Part shown: positions 7,156-15,900 of the stretch, in pieces
How the letters are laid out: each line of letters begins with the position of its first letter
How positions within the stretch are numbered: the stretch's first letter is position 1
Assembly (NCBI GenBank): GCA_004366385.1
Contig: SIRU01000018.1
Span: 1 to 53,441 of the forward strand
DNA length: 53,441 nt
Source: Actinomycetota bacterium
GTDB taxonomy: Bacteria > Actinomycetota > Thermoleophilia > Gaiellales > Gaiellaceae
Reading direction: 5' to 3'
Program-made: the position numbers and the translations under genes
Notes under the pieces: model-generated
The model's input: only the letters and a program-made list of their open reading frames with translations
Databases searched by the model: none
What the model was told of the DNA's origin: nothing

Positions 7156-9749
7156 GGCTCGGCCCGCAGCCGCGCGAGCTGATCGACCGCTCGCAGCGCG
7201 TCCTCTTCACCTTCGACGGCCGCGCGGCCGGCGGCTACACGGGCGACACGATCGGCTCCGCGCTCTACGCGTCCGGACAGCGGGTCTTCTCGCGCTCGTT
7301 CAAGTACCACCGCCCGCGCGGGCTCCTCTGCTGCTCGGGTCACTGCCCGAACTGCCTGATGACCGTGGACAGCGTCCCGAACGTGCGGGTCTGCGTCGAG
7401 CCGATCCGCGCCGGGGCGGTCGTGGAGCCGCAGAACGTGTGGGGGTCGCTCGACCGCGACGCGCTCGCGGTCACGGACAAGATCGGCGGCCCGTTCACAC
7501 CCGTCGGCTTCTACTACCGCACGATGATCCGGCCGCGGTTCATGTGGCCGCTGTACGAGAAGGTGCTGCGGAACCTCGCCGGGCTCGGGAAGGTCGACGA
7601 GAGGCACCACGGCCACTCGCGCTACGACGTCGAGCACCGGCGTGCGCGCGTGCTCGTGGTCGGCGGTGGGCAGTCGGGCCGCGCCGCGGCGCTCGCAGCG
7701 GCGACGCGCGGCCCCGGCGTCGTGCTCGTCGACGAGGGCATGCGCCTGCGCGGCGCCGAGCTCGAGGGCGTCGAGGTGCTGGCGCCGGCGCGCGCGCTCG
7801 GAATCTGGGAGGGCGGCCTCGTCCCCGTCGACGCGGGAGGCGTGCTCTACCGCTTCCGCGCGGAGCGGATCGTGGTCGCGACGGGGGCGCTCGAGCAGCC
7901 GCTCGTCTTCCCCGGGAACGACCTCGTCGGCGTGATGCTCCCGGACGGCGTCCGGCGGCTGATCCGCGACTTCGCGATCCGTCCGGCGTCGCGCGCGGTC
8001 GTGCTCGCGAGCGACGACGACGCCCTCGAGGTCGCCGACGAGCTGCGCGAGGCCGGCGTCGCCGTCCCGCGCGTGGTCGACCTGCGCACCGCGCCGCTCG
8101 GGCGCATCGAGGCGAAGGGCCGTCGCGGCCGCGTGAGCGCAGCCGTCCTCGACGGGCGCGCCGTCGAGTGCGATCTCGTCGTCGCCTCGGCCGGCCGCCA
8201 GCCGTCGTACTCGCTGCTGGCCCAGGCGGGCGCGAGGGTCGAGTACGAGCCCTCGCGCGGCATCTTCGTCCCGGCGGAGCTCCCGGCGGGGTTCGAGGCG
8301 CTCGGCGCCGTGACCGGCGAGGGCTGCGCGACCGTGCATCCGCTGCGCTCCTCGGGCGCGAGGAACGGGGACAAGTCGTTCGTCTGCGTCTGCGAGGACG
8401 TGACCACGAAGGACGTCGACCGCGCGATCGCGGAGGGCTTCGACTCGATCGAGCTCTCGAAGCGGTACACGACCGTGACCATGGGGCCGTGCCAGGGGAA
8501 GCTCTGCCAGCTCGCGTCCATCCGGCTGTACGCGCGGACGACCGGGGTGAGCGAGGCGACGGTGGGGACGACGACCGCGCGGCCGCCGTGGGCGCCGGTC
8601 GAGCTCGGTCTCCTCGCCGGGCCGCACCACGAGCCCGCGCGCCGCAGCTCGATCCACTTCCGGCACGAGGAGGCGGGCGCGACGATCCAGTGGGCGGGGC
8701 CGTGGAAGCGGCCGTACGCCTACGGCGAGCACCCCGAGGACGAAGTGCGCGCGGTGCACGAGTCGCTCGGCGTGATCGACGTCTCGACCCTCGGGAAGAT
8801 CCTCGTCGAAGGCCCGCAGGCCGTGGAGCTCCTGGAGCGGCTGTACCCGAACCGCTTCGGCGACATGAAGCCGGGCCGCATCCGCTACGGCGTCATCACC
8901 TCGGACGGCGGCCGGATCATGGACGACGGCACGATCGCTCGGCTCGCCGACGACCTCTTCTACGTCACGACGACCTCGACCGGCGCGGACGCGGTGACGG
9001 CCTGGTTCGAGTGGTGGAACGCGGTCTGGGGCTACGACGCGGAGATCGTGAACGTGACCGGCGCGCTCGCGGCGGTGAACCTCGCGGGGCCGCGCGCTCG
9101 GGAGGCGCTCTCGCGGCTGGTCGACGATCCGGACGACGTCGCCGGGGACGCGTTCAGGTACCTCGACGCGAAGGAGCTCGACGTCGCCGGCGTGCCCTGC
9201 CTTGCGCTCCGCATCGGCTTCGTCGGCGAGCTCGGGTACGAGCTGCACTTCGCGAGCCCGGCGGGCGAGCACCTCTGGGACCGGCTCGTCGCCGAGGGCG
9301 CGTGGCCGTTCGGCCTCGAACCGCAGCGCGTCCTCCGGCTCGAGAAGGCGCACATCATCGTCGGGCAGGACACGGACTCGGAGTCGAACCTCCTCTCCGC
9401 GGGGATGTCGTGGCTGCCGAAGCTCGAGAAGGACGACTTCGTCGGGAAGCTGGCGGTCGAGCACGTCGCGCGGCGCGAGGAGGTCGAGCGCCTCGTCGGG
9501 TTCACGATGGAGGAGGACGTCGTGCCGGCCGAGGGCGCGCAGGTCGTGATCGAGGGGCGGCCCGGCGGGCGGGTGACGAGCGCGCGGCGGAGCGAGGCGG
9601 TGGGCGCGGTCATCGGCCTCGCGTGGCTTCCGCCGGAGCGCTGCGAGGACGGGACGCGCTTCGAGATCCGCGTCGACCGGCGCACGGTGGGCGCGCGCGT
9701 GCGGCACGGCGCCTTCTACGACGCGAGCGGCGCGAGGATGCGCGCGTGA
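7152..9749 (+). CDS. soxA: Sarcosine oxidase alpha-like subunit (SoxA/MgdC-like) with two intact [2Fe-2S] cysteine sets
   Basis: The start at 7152 overlaps soxD by four bases and gives 865 residues, about 100 shorter than typical SoxA. Domains in order: an N-terminal ferredoxin-like segment (FSRSFKYHRPRGLL, then Cys60/61, Cys65, Cys68, Cys81); a dinucleotide fold (VLVVGGGQSGRAAA, ~165); a BFD-like segment with Cys412, Cys414, Cys447 and Cys452 (VCVCEDV and GPCQGKLC); and a C-terminal GcvT-like folate domain from about residue 495. In classical tetrameric sarcosine oxidase the two cysteine sets are replaced, as I recall the family. Their retention resembles proline or octopine dehydrogenases and suggests electrons leave to another carrier. 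The folate domain would receive the methylene group as 5,10-methylene-THF. Confidence 0.9.
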   Translation: MRLGPQPRELIDRSQRVLFTFDGRAAGGYTGDTIGSALYASGQRVFSRSFKYHRPRGLLCCSGHCPNCLMTVDSVPNVRVCVEPIRAGAVVEPQNVWGSLDRDALAVTDKIGGPFTPVGFYYRTMIRPRFMWPLYEKVLRNLAGLGKVDERHHGHSRYDVEHRRARVLVVGGGQSGRAAALAAATRGPGVVLVDEGMRLRGAELEGVEVLAPARALGIWEGGLVPVDAGGVLYRFRAERIVVATGALEQPLVFPGNDLVGVMLPDGVRRLIRDFAIRPASRAVVLASDDDALEVADELREAGVAVPRVVDLRTAPLGRIEAKGRRGRVSAAVLDGRAVECDLVVASAGRQPSYSLLAQAGARVEYEPSRGIFVPAELPAGFEALGAVTGEGCATVHPLRSSGARNGDKSFVCVCEDVTTKDVDRAIAEGFDSIELSKRYTTVTMGPCQGKLCQLASIRLYARTTGVSEATVGTTTARPPWAPVELGLLAGPHHEPARRSSIHFRHEEAGATIQWAGPWKRPYAYGEHPEDEVRAVHESLGVIDVSTLGKILVEGPQAVELLERLYPNRFGDMKPGRIRYGVITSDGGRIMDDGTIARLADDLFYVTTTSTGADAVTAWFEWWNAVWGYDAEIVNVTGALAAVNLAGPRAREALSRLVDDPDDVAGDAFRYLDAKELDVAGVPCLALRIGFVGELGYELHFASPAGEHLWDRLVAEGAWPFGLEPQRVLRLEKAHIIVGQDTDSESNLLSAGMSWLPKLEKDDFVGKLAVEHVARREEVERLVGFTMEEDVVPAEGAQVVIEGRPGGRVTSARRSEAVGAVIGLAWLPPERCEDGTRFEIRVDRRTVGARVRHGAFYDASGARMRA

Positions 9750-10243
9750 CGGAGCTCCGCTTCCTGTCGCCGTCGCAGTGCGCCGAGGGCTCGACCGCCT
9801 CGCCGCTCCGGCGGGCGCTCGACGGCGCGCCCGAGCAGGTGCGCGACCTCTCGCTCCAGGGCGTGCTCGAGCTGCGCGGCGACATCGCGCGCGTCGAGGC
9901 GGGCGAGGGCGAGGAGCTCGTCCGCCTCTCGCCCCGGCGCGGGTTCCTGTTCACGCCCGGGGATCCGTTCGAGGCGGTCGCGCGCGTCCGCGCGGCCGGC
10001 GTCCTCGCCTACGACTCCACGGGCGCCCTCGCCGGCCTGGCGCTCGAGGGCGAGCAGCTCATGCGCCGGCTCACCGACCTCGAGCTGACGAAGCTCCCCG
10101 CGGCGGGCCCGTTCGCGCGCGTCAGCGCGCTCGTGCTCCGCGACGAGGGCGAGCGCTTCCGTGTCTACGTCCCGCAGGAGCTCGGGCACGACGTCGCGCT
10201 CGCCGTGCTCGACGCCCTCGCGGGGTTGGAGCTCGCGCCGTGA
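9746..10243 (+). CDS. soxG: Sarcosine oxidase gamma-like subunit (SoxG/MgdD-like)
   Basis: The protein has 165 residues and begins at a GTG that overlaps the soxA stop by four bases. It resembles the small SoxG subunit, a GcvT-like half domain: DLSLQGVLELRG, LSPRRGFLF, YDSTGALAGLALEGEQLMRRLTDLEL and VLRDEGERFRVYVPQELGHDVALAVLDAL. Sequence conservation in this subunit is always low, so the call leans on size and position between soxA and soxB. It should pack against the alpha subunit. Its own stop overlaps the soxB start. Confidence 0.8.
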   Translation: MTELRFLSPSQCAEGSTASPLRRALDGAPEQVRDLSLQGVLELRGDIARVEAGEGEELVRLSPRRGFLFTPGDPFEAVARVRAAGVLAYDSTGALAGLALEGEQLMRRLTDLELTKLPAAGPFARVSALVLRDEGERFRVYVPQELGHDVALAVLDALAGLELAP

Positions 10244-11454
10244 AGGACATCTTCCGTGTGCGCCGGATGTGGCGGCAGCCCGGTGAGCTGAAGCGCCGCT
10301 ACGACGTCGTGATCGTCGGCGGCGGCTCGCACGGGCTCGCGACCGCGTACTACCTCGCGAAGCGGCACGGGATCACGGACGTCTGCATCCTCGAGAAGTC
10401 GTACATCGGCTCGGGCGCCTCCGGCCGGAACACGACGATCATCCGCGCGAACTACCGCACGCCGGAGGGGGCCGCGTTCTACCGCGAGAGCGTCGCGCTG
10501 TACGAGCGGCTCTCGGCCGAGCTCGACTTCAACCTCATGTTCTCGCAGCACGGCCACCTGACGCTCGCGCACTCGGACCGCGGGATGGTCGTCTCGCAGG
10601 AGCGCGCGGAGGTGAACAAGCTGCTCGGGATCAAGTCGGAGGTGATCGGCCCGGCGAGGATCAGGGAGCTCTGCCCGCAGCTCGACCTCTCCGACCGGCC
10701 CGCGTACCCGATCATGGGCGCGCTCTACCACCCGCCGGGCGGGATCATCCGCCACGACGCCGTCGTGTGGGGCTTCGCGCGCGCGGCCGATCGGCTCGGG
10801 GTTGAGATCCACCCGTACACCGAGGTCACCGGGCTCGAGCGAGACGGCGACCGGATCACGGCGGTCGAGACGACGCGCGGCCGCGTCGAGGCGGGCCAGG
10901 TCGTGAGCGCGACCGCGGGCTGGTCGTCGCTCGTGGCGGGGCTCGCCGGGATGCGGCTCCCGATCACGACGCACATCCTCCAGGCCTTCGTGACCGAGCC
11001 GGTGAAGCCGTTCCTCGACGTCGTGATCGTCTCCGGCCAGCTGCACGTCTACGTCTCGCAGACCGACCGCGGCGAGTTCCTGATCGGCGCCGAGATCGAG
11101 CCGTACACCACCTACAAGGGCACCGGAACGCTCTCGTTCCTCGAGTACTCCGCGCGCCACGTCCTCGAGCTCTTCCCGCAGCTCGAGCGGGTCAAGGTGC
11201 TGCGCACGTGGACCGGCCTCTGCGACCTCTCGCCCGACTACAGCCCGATCCTCGGGAAGACGGAGATCGACAACTTCCATCTCTCCGCCGGCTGGGGGAC
11301 GTACGGGTTCAAGGCGGCGCCGATCGTGGGCGTCACGCTGGCCGAGCTCGTCGCGACCGGGAAGACTCCCGAGCTGATCGCCCCGTTCGCGCTCGAGCGC
11401 TTCCACACCGACACGCTCGTGTCCGAGCTCGCCGCCGCAGCCGTGAGCCACTGA
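10240..11454 (+). CDS. soxB: Sarcosine oxidase beta-like subunit (SoxB/MgdA-like), FAD-dependent amine oxidoreductase
   Basis: The 404-residue DAO-family flavoprotein starts at GTG 10240, overlapping soxG by four bases. It has the FAD-binding YDVVIVGGGSHGLATAYYLA (residues 21-40) and IGSGASGRNTTIIRANY. The C-terminal flavin/substrate segment includes TGLCDLSPDYSPILG and SAGWGTYGFKAAPIVG. His172 in GGIIRHDAVVWG aligns with the histidine that covalently holds FMN in heterotetrameric sarcosine oxidase. It oxidises the N-methyl group of sarcosine or N-methylglutamate. The gene order D-A-G-B differs from the usual B-D-A-G. Confidence 0.9.
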   Translation: MKDIFRVRRMWRQPGELKRRYDVVIVGGGSHGLATAYYLAKRHGITDVCILEKSYIGSGASGRNTTIIRANYRTPEGAAFYRESVALYERLSAELDFNLMFSQHGHLTLAHSDRGMVVSQERAEVNKLLGIKSEVIGPARIRELCPQLDLSDRPAYPIMGALYHPPGGIIRHDAVVWGFARAADRLGVEIHPYTEVTGLERDGDRITAVETTRGRVEAGQVVSATAGWSSLVAGLAGMRLPITTHILQAFVTEPVKPFLDVVIVSGQLHVYVSQTDRGEFLIGAEIEPYTTYKGTGTLSFLEYSARHVLELFPQLERVKVLRTWTGLCDLSPDYSPILGKTEIDNFHLSAGWGTYGFKAAPIVGVTLAELVATGKTPELIAPFALERFHTDTLVSELAAAAVSH

Positions 11455-11467
11455 CCCAAGGAGACCG

Positions 11468-13135
11468 ATGACCACGCACATGCCCTCGAGCCTCGAGATC
11501 GCGCAGAGCGCGAGCCTCCGTCCGATCCTCGACGTCGCCGCCGGCGCCGGGCTCGAGCCCGGCGAGGTGGAGCAGTACGGCCGCCACCAGGCGAAGGTCG
11601 ACCTCTCCGTGCTCCAGCGGCTCGCGGAGCGCCCGGACGCGAAGCTGATCAACGTCACCGCGATCACGCCGACACCTGCCGGCGAGGGCAAGACGACGAC
11701 CTCCGTCTCGCTCACCCAGGGCCTCGGCGCGATCGGGCGGCAGCCGGTGCTCTGCCTGCGCGAGGCCTCGCTCGGCCCCGTCTTCGGGATCAAGGGCGGC
11801 GCGGCCGGCGGCGGCTACGCGCAGGTCGTCCCGATGGAGAGCCTGAACCTCCACTTCACCGGCGACATCCACGCCATCACCGCCGCGAACAACCTGCTCT
11901 CGGCCATGATCGACGCGCACGTCCACGGGGGAAACGACCTCGGGATCGACCCGCTCACGATCTCGTGGCGACGCTGCCTGGACATGAACGACCGCTCGCT
12001 CCGCGACGTCGTCACCGGGCTCGGAGGACGCGCGAACGGGTCGCCGCGGCAGACCGGCTTCGACATCACCGCCGCCTCCGAGGTAATGGCGATCGTCGCG
12101 GTCGCGCGCGACCTCGCCGACCTGCGCGAGCGGCTGGGGCGCATCACCGTCGGCTCCACGCGCGAGGGCGCGCCCGTGACGGCGGAGGACTTGAAGGCCG
12201 CCGGATCCATGACCGTGCTCCTCAAGGACGCGATCAAGCCCAACCTCGTGCAGACCCTCGAGGGGCAGCCTGCGTTCGTCCACTGCGGGCCCTTCGCGAA
12301 CATCGCGCACGGCAACAACTCCCTCGTGGCCGACCGCGTGGGGCTGAAGCTCGGGGAGTACGTGATCACCGAGTCCGGGTTCGCCTCCGACCTCGGGATG
12401 GAGAAGTTCTTCGACATCACCTGCCGCGCCGGCGGGCTGCGGCCGAACGCGGTCGTGCTCGTCGCGAGCGTGCGCGCGCTCAAGCACCACGGCGGCGACC
12501 CGGACGGCGGCCTCGCGACGATCGAGGAGGGCGCGGCGAACCTCGCGCGGCACATCGGCATCGTGAACGGCTTCGGGCTCCAGGCCGTTGTCGGCGTGAA
12601 CAAGTTCCCGGCCGACACGCCGGAGGAGCTCGACCTCGTGCGGCGACTCGCCCTCGAGCACGGCGCGTACGCGGCCGAGATCAACTCCGCCTTCGAGGAG
12701 GGCGGGAAGGGCGCGACCGCGCTCGCGGAGGCGGCGGTCGCGGCGGCCGACGAGCCGAACACCTTCGACTTCGCCTACCCGCTCGACGCGTCGATCGAGG
12801 AGAAGATCGAGACGATCGCGACGCGGATCTACGGCGCCGACGGCGTCGAGCTGCTGCCGCCGGCGAAGAAGAAGGCGGCCGACTTCGCAGCCGCCGGGCT
12901 CGGCGAGCTGCCGATCTGCATGGCCAAGACGCACCTCTCGCTCTCGGACGACCCGCAGCTCCGGAACGCCCCGACGGGCTTCACGGTGACGGTGCGCGAC
13001 CTGCGCCCGTACACCGGCGCGGGCTGGATCGTCGCGCTCTGCGGCGAGATGATGACGATGCCCGGCCTCGGGAAGAAGCCGGCCGCGCTCGGCATCGACG
13101 TCGACGCCGAGGGCCGCACCGTCGGGCTCTTCTAG
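11468..13135 (+). CDS. fhs: Formate-tetrahydrofolate ligase
   Basis: The 555-residue sequence is a full-length formyltetrahydrofolate synthetase. It has the P-loop TPAGEGKTTTSVSL (~residues 65-80), REASLGPVFGIKGGAAGGGYAQV, HFTGDIHAITAANNLL, FANIAHGNNS and GEMMTMPGLGKKPAA near the end. An AAGGAG site sits 13 bases behind soxB, so it is the last gene of the operon. It links formate, ATP and THF to 10-formyl-THF. After oxidation of the methylene-THF made by the Sox/Mgd complex, the reverse direction could recover ATP and formate. Its stop overlaps the convergent USP gene by four bases (CTAG). Confidence 0.97.
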   Translation: MTTHMPSSLEIAQSASLRPILDVAAGAGLEPGEVEQYGRHQAKVDLSVLQRLAERPDAKLINVTAITPTPAGEGKTTTSVSLTQGLGAIGRQPVLCLREASLGPVFGIKGGAAGGGYAQVVPMESLNLHFTGDIHAITAANNLLSAMIDAHVHGGNDLGIDPLTISWRRCLDMNDRSLRDVVTGLGGRANGSPRQTGFDITAASEVMAIVAVARDLADLRERLGRITVGSTREGAPVTAEDLKAAGSMTVLLKDAIKPNLVQTLEGQPAFVHCGPFANIAHGNNSLVADRVGLKLGEYVITESGFASDLGMEKFFDITCRAGGLRPNAVVLVASVRALKHHGGDPDGGLATIEEGAANLARHIGIVNGFGLQAVVGVNKFPADTPEELDLVRRLALEHGAYAAEINSAFEEGGKGATALAEAAVAAADEPNTFDFAYPLDASIEEKIETIATRIYGADGVELLPPAKKKAADFAAAGLGELPICMAKTHLSLSDDPQLRNAPTGFTVTVRDLRPYTGAGWIVALCGEMMTMPGLGKKPAALGIDVDAEGRTVGLF

Positions 13136-13536
13136 CGGGGCTCGATCCTGCGTGGATGGACGATCAGCACGTCGCAGCGGGCCATGCGCTGCACGGCGTC
13201 GCTGACCGAGTGGCCGAGCAGGCGCTCCACCTGGCTGAGCTCGCGCGTCCCGATCACGATGAGGTCGGCACCGCGGCTCTGGGCCACCTCGACGATCGCC
13301 TCGCCGATCTCGCCCACGGCCTCGACCAGCTCGGCCTCGAGGCCGAGCTCCCGGAGTCGCTCCCCCGCCTTCAGGAGCTCTGGCCCGGGCTCCGGCATGC
13401 GCTCGGCGCCGACGAGCACGGGCACGACGCTCGTCACGACGAGCTTCGCGCCGTAGAAGCCGGCCAGCTCGGCGGCGCGCTCGAGCGCCTCGTTCGAGCC
13501 GTCGGTGTCGTTGTACGCGAGAACGATCGTCTTCAT
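13132..13536 (-). CDS. Universal stress protein, UspA family
   Basis: The 134-residue protein begins MKTIVLAYNDTDGSNEAL; the start at 13536 is set by a strong AAGGAGG site. The family's ATP-binding pattern is at the C-terminus (GADLIVIGTRELSQVERLLG, then HSVSDAVQRMARCDVLIVHP), where Gly-x2-Gly-like spacing is only loosely kept. It is convergent with fhs, sharing four bases. Universal stress proteins bind ATP or AMP and act as stress modulators; nothing shows a specific partner here. Confidence 0.85.
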   Translation of the reverse strand: MKTIVLAYNDTDGSNEALERAAELAGFYGAKLVVTSVVPVLVGAERMPEPGPELLKAGERLRELGLEAELVEAVGEIGEAIVEVAQSRGADLIVIGTRELSQVERLLGHSVSDAVQRMARCDVLIVHPRRIEPR

Positions 13537-13621
13537 CTGGCCTCCTTGTCGGGCTCGCCCGGATCGTCGCGCGCGCGGTAGCCGCCGGGATCCGTGGCGA
13601 GGCCCGATGTGCACGCGGTTT

Positions 13622-13867
13622 CTACTGAGCCGCCTCCCGCCGGAAGTCGACCTCGACCTCGATCCCGAGCGCGACGAGCAGGCGCTCCTGCCAGTCGGGC
13701 TGATGCCCGACGCACGAGGGGCAGGCGCGGAGCGTGGAGCCCTTCAGGGCGGGGTGATCGACCTCGACCCCAGGGGGCAGCTCCAGCCGCCCCCACATCG
13801 CGCTCGAGATCAGACCGTCCGCCTGTTGCCTGCTGCAGATGGCGCAGCGGAGGTAGAGCCGCGACAT
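13622..13867 (-). CDS. Small zinc-ribbon-like hypothetical protein
   Basis: These 81 residues carry two CxxC knuckles: Cys8/Cys11 (LRCAICSR) and Cys49/Cys52 (RACPSCVG). This is consistent with a zinc ribbon. It lies 20 bases downstream of the 50-residue membrane protein and is probably the last gene of the Amt operon. The family is not recognised. The ribosome site (GAGGTAGG region) is weak, so reality of the gene rests on the cysteine pattern and position. Confidence 0.6.
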   Translation of the reverse strand: MSRLYLRCAICSRQQADGLISSAMWGRLELPPGVEVDHPALKGSTLRACPSCVGHQPDWQERLLVALGIEVEVDFRREAAQ

Positions 13868-13887
13868 CTACGTCAGGCTACCTACCT

Positions 13888-14040
13888 CTATCCCCAAGGG
13901 CCGATGAACGGCCCGGTCGCGTCCGAGAGCAGGATGATGACCACGACGACGATGCACAGGAGCGAGAGCCCGAGCATCGCGGGAGCGATCCACGAGACCT
14001 CCTTCTGCTCCGGCGGGAAGTCGATCTGCTTCTCTGCCAT
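13888..14040 (-). CDS. 50-residue single-pass membrane protein of the Amt operon
   Basis: This short frame begins MAEKQIDFPPEQKEVSW and continues into one hydrophobic helix (about residues 17-39) and a short tail ending IGPWG. A strong AGGAGGGAGG site lies just ahead of the ATG at 14040. It sits 13 bases after the 78-residue membrane protein and is co-directional with amt. The function is not known; small single-pass proteins next to transporters are often accessory or stabilising subunits, which is inference here. Confidence 0.65.
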   Translation of the reverse strand: MAEKQIDFPPEQKEVSWIAPAMLGLSLLCIVVVVIILLSDATGPFIGPWG

Positions 14041-14053
14041 CGGTTCCTCCCTC

Positions 14054-14290
14054 CTAGGCCGTCGGCCCGCTCGTCGTTCCCGGGCGGTCGAGCGCGCCCG
14101 ATGCCTTGAGCCTGCTCGCCTGGTGCGTGAGCTTGCGGTTCTCGAGGATCACGAAGCCCCAGAACGCGACCAGCATCGCCGCGAACCCGAGCACCGTGAG
14201 GATCCAGGTGCCGGTGGAGCCACCGCCGCCGAACGTCCAGAACTCGGCGATGTCCTCGCTCCACTCGTCGTACGGGAATGCGTCGAACAT
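14054..14290 (-). CDS. 78-residue single-pass membrane protein coupled to amt
   Basis: The protein starts MFDAFPYDEWSEDIAEFW, has a Gly-rich turn, then one membrane helix (about residues 28-50, WILTVLGFAAMLVAFWGFVI), and a basic tail (LENRKLTHQASRLK). It begins three bases after the amt stop with AAAGGAG ahead of it, so translation is almost certainly coupled to amt. I do not recognise the family. The acidic outside / basic inside pattern predicts N-out topology. Confidence 0.7.
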   Translation of the reverse strand: MFDAFPYDEWSEDIAEFWTFGGGGSTGTWILTVLGFAAMLVAFWGFVILENRKLTHQASRLKASGALDRPGTTSGPTA

Positions 14291-14293
14291 CGC

Positions 14294-15763
14294 CTAGCTC
14301 CTTTCCTCGCCGGTGCCGACCGGCGTCCCGGCTCTGCCGTTCGTCGTCGCCTGCCAGTACGCGTCGAGCAGGACCGGCGCGCCGTCGACCTCGCGGCCGT
14401 CCGGCTCGATGACGATCTCGGGGACGCGCTCGAACTCGGGGTAGAAGTCCTGCTGGAACTCGGCCATGTCGAGGCCCTCGAGCTCCACCTCGGGCGGCAC
14501 GCGCAGGAGGTTGAACTTCTTGAGCACCCAGCTCACGACATAGCCCGGCAGGAACGCCAGCGGCAGGAAGGCCATGATCCCCATGAGCTGCCCGCCGAAC
14601 GACGATTCGATCTGGTTCACGCCGGTCGGGTAGCCGCCGGCGAAGATGCCGACGAGGAGGACGCCGTAGAAGCCGCACACGCCGTGGACGGCCACCGCGC
14701 CGACCGCGTCGTCGACGCGCAGCTTGCGCTCGATGAAGTGCCCCGACCAGACGGCGACCATGCCGCCGGAGATCGCGAGCAGGTACGCGAGCGACGGGTG
14801 GTAGACGTCCGCGCCCGCGGAGACCGCGATCACACCGGCCAGGCCGCCGGACAGCGTCCAGAACGGGTCGCCCTTGCTGGCGAACCACCCGCCCGTGAAC
14901 CCGCCGGCGAACCCGATCGTGATCACCCACGCGATGGCGCCGAGCGTCGTCGGCGACAGGTAGATGTTGAGCCAGCCCGGGAACACCGTCGACTGGATCA
15001 CGAGGCACGCGGCGTAGAAGCCGTAGAACCCCGTGAAGATCAGCAGCAGCCCCATCAGCGTGAGGTGGGTGTTGTGGCCGCGGAAGGATCTCGCCGCCCC
15101 GTCGGCCGCGTACTTGCCGATGCGCGGGCCGAGGTTCAGGAGCACGCCGAAGGCGAAGAGCCCGGCCACGCCGTGGACGACGCCGGACGCGATCGCGTCG
15201 TGGAACCCGAAGCCCGTGACCAGCCAGCCGTCGGAGCTCCAGCCCCACGCGGCGTCCATGATCCACACGCCCGAGCCGAGGATCGCGGTCAGGATCAGGT
15301 ACGCGGACAGCCGGATCCGCTCGATGACGGCGCCCGACATGATCGAGCCGGTCGTCCACGAGAAGAGGAGGAAGGCGAGGAAGAAGACGCCGGTGATGTG
15401 ATCCTGGAGGTTCGGCCCCATCGCCGACGACCACGGCGCCGACAGCCCGCAGAAGCCGTCCGTGCTCGCGTGCCCGTCCTTCGGCCAGCCCTGCTGGAAG
15501 CAACCGTAGATGTACCAGCCGACGTAGTAGAAGCTCGGCGTGACGACGGCGATGGTCAGGATGTTCTTCATCGCCGTCGACATCACGTTCTTGCGTCGCG
15601 ACGCGCCGCCCTCGTACGCCATGAAGCCGACGTGGATCAGCCACATGATGACGACGGTCCAGAAGTAGAACGTCTCGGCCAGGATCGCGGAGTCGAGCGA
15701 GATCTGGTCCGCGAGCTCCTCGGGGGTGGCCTGAGCGATCCAGAACAGCATCGACGCGGTCAT
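14294..15763 (-). CDS. amt: Ammonium transporter (Amt family)
   Basis: This 489-residue polytopic protein has the Amt signatures FHDAIASGVVHGVAG and DDAVGAVAVHGVCGFYG. His197 and His360 are the twin pore histidines, so a canonical ammonium/methylammonium conduction path is intact. A Phe-gate region (FLLFSWTTGSIMSGAV) is also visible. The ~80-residue C-terminal tail is long and acidic. A GGAGG site precedes the ATG at 15763. It heads an operon with two single-pass membrane proteins and a zinc-ribbon protein. It could supply ammonium, or recover the methylammonium used by the neighbouring gmaS-like pathway. Confidence 0.95.
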   Translation of the reverse strand: MTASMLFWIAQATPEELADQISLDSAILAETFYFWTVVIMWLIHVGFMAYEGGASRRKNVMSTAMKNILTIAVVTPSFYYVGWYIYGCFQQGWPKDGHASTDGFCGLSAPWSSAMGPNLQDHITGVFFLAFLLFSWTTGSIMSGAVIERIRLSAYLILTAILGSGVWIMDAAWGWSSDGWLVTGFGFHDAIASGVVHGVAGLFAFGVLLNLGPRIGKYAADGAARSFRGHNTHLTLMGLLLIFTGFYGFYAACLVIQSTVFPGWLNIYLSPTTLGAIAWVITIGFAGGFTGGWFASKGDPFWTLSGGLAGVIAVSAGADVYHPSLAYLLAISGGMVAVWSGHFIERKLRVDDAVGAVAVHGVCGFYGVLLVGIFAGGYPTGVNQIESSFGGQLMGIMAFLPLAFLPGYVVSWVLKKFNLLRVPPEVELEGLDMAEFQQDFYPEFERVPEIVIEPDGREVDGAPVLLDAYWQATTNGRAGTPVGTGEERS

Positions 15764-15900
15764 TCCTGTGCCTCCTCAGGGCTAAAGGTTCCGCAGATCT
15801 GCGTGCGGGGACCGTAAGAAGCGGAGGAGGCCGTTTCCATGTCCGGGCGTGCCTGCCTTCGCACCCGGCTTATGTGACCTGCCTACACACTCCGGGTGGA

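Noticed and set aside
7011-9707. 898-residue minus-strand frame opposite soxA
   Set aside because: Arg/Val/Ala/Asp-rich composition with no domain motifs; it is the GC-driven shadow of soxA on the other strand.
13878-15644. 588-residue minus-strand frame overlapping the amt operon
   Set aside because: Arg-rich composition without membrane segments; it is out of frame with the clear Amt protein and two small genes with good ribosome sites.
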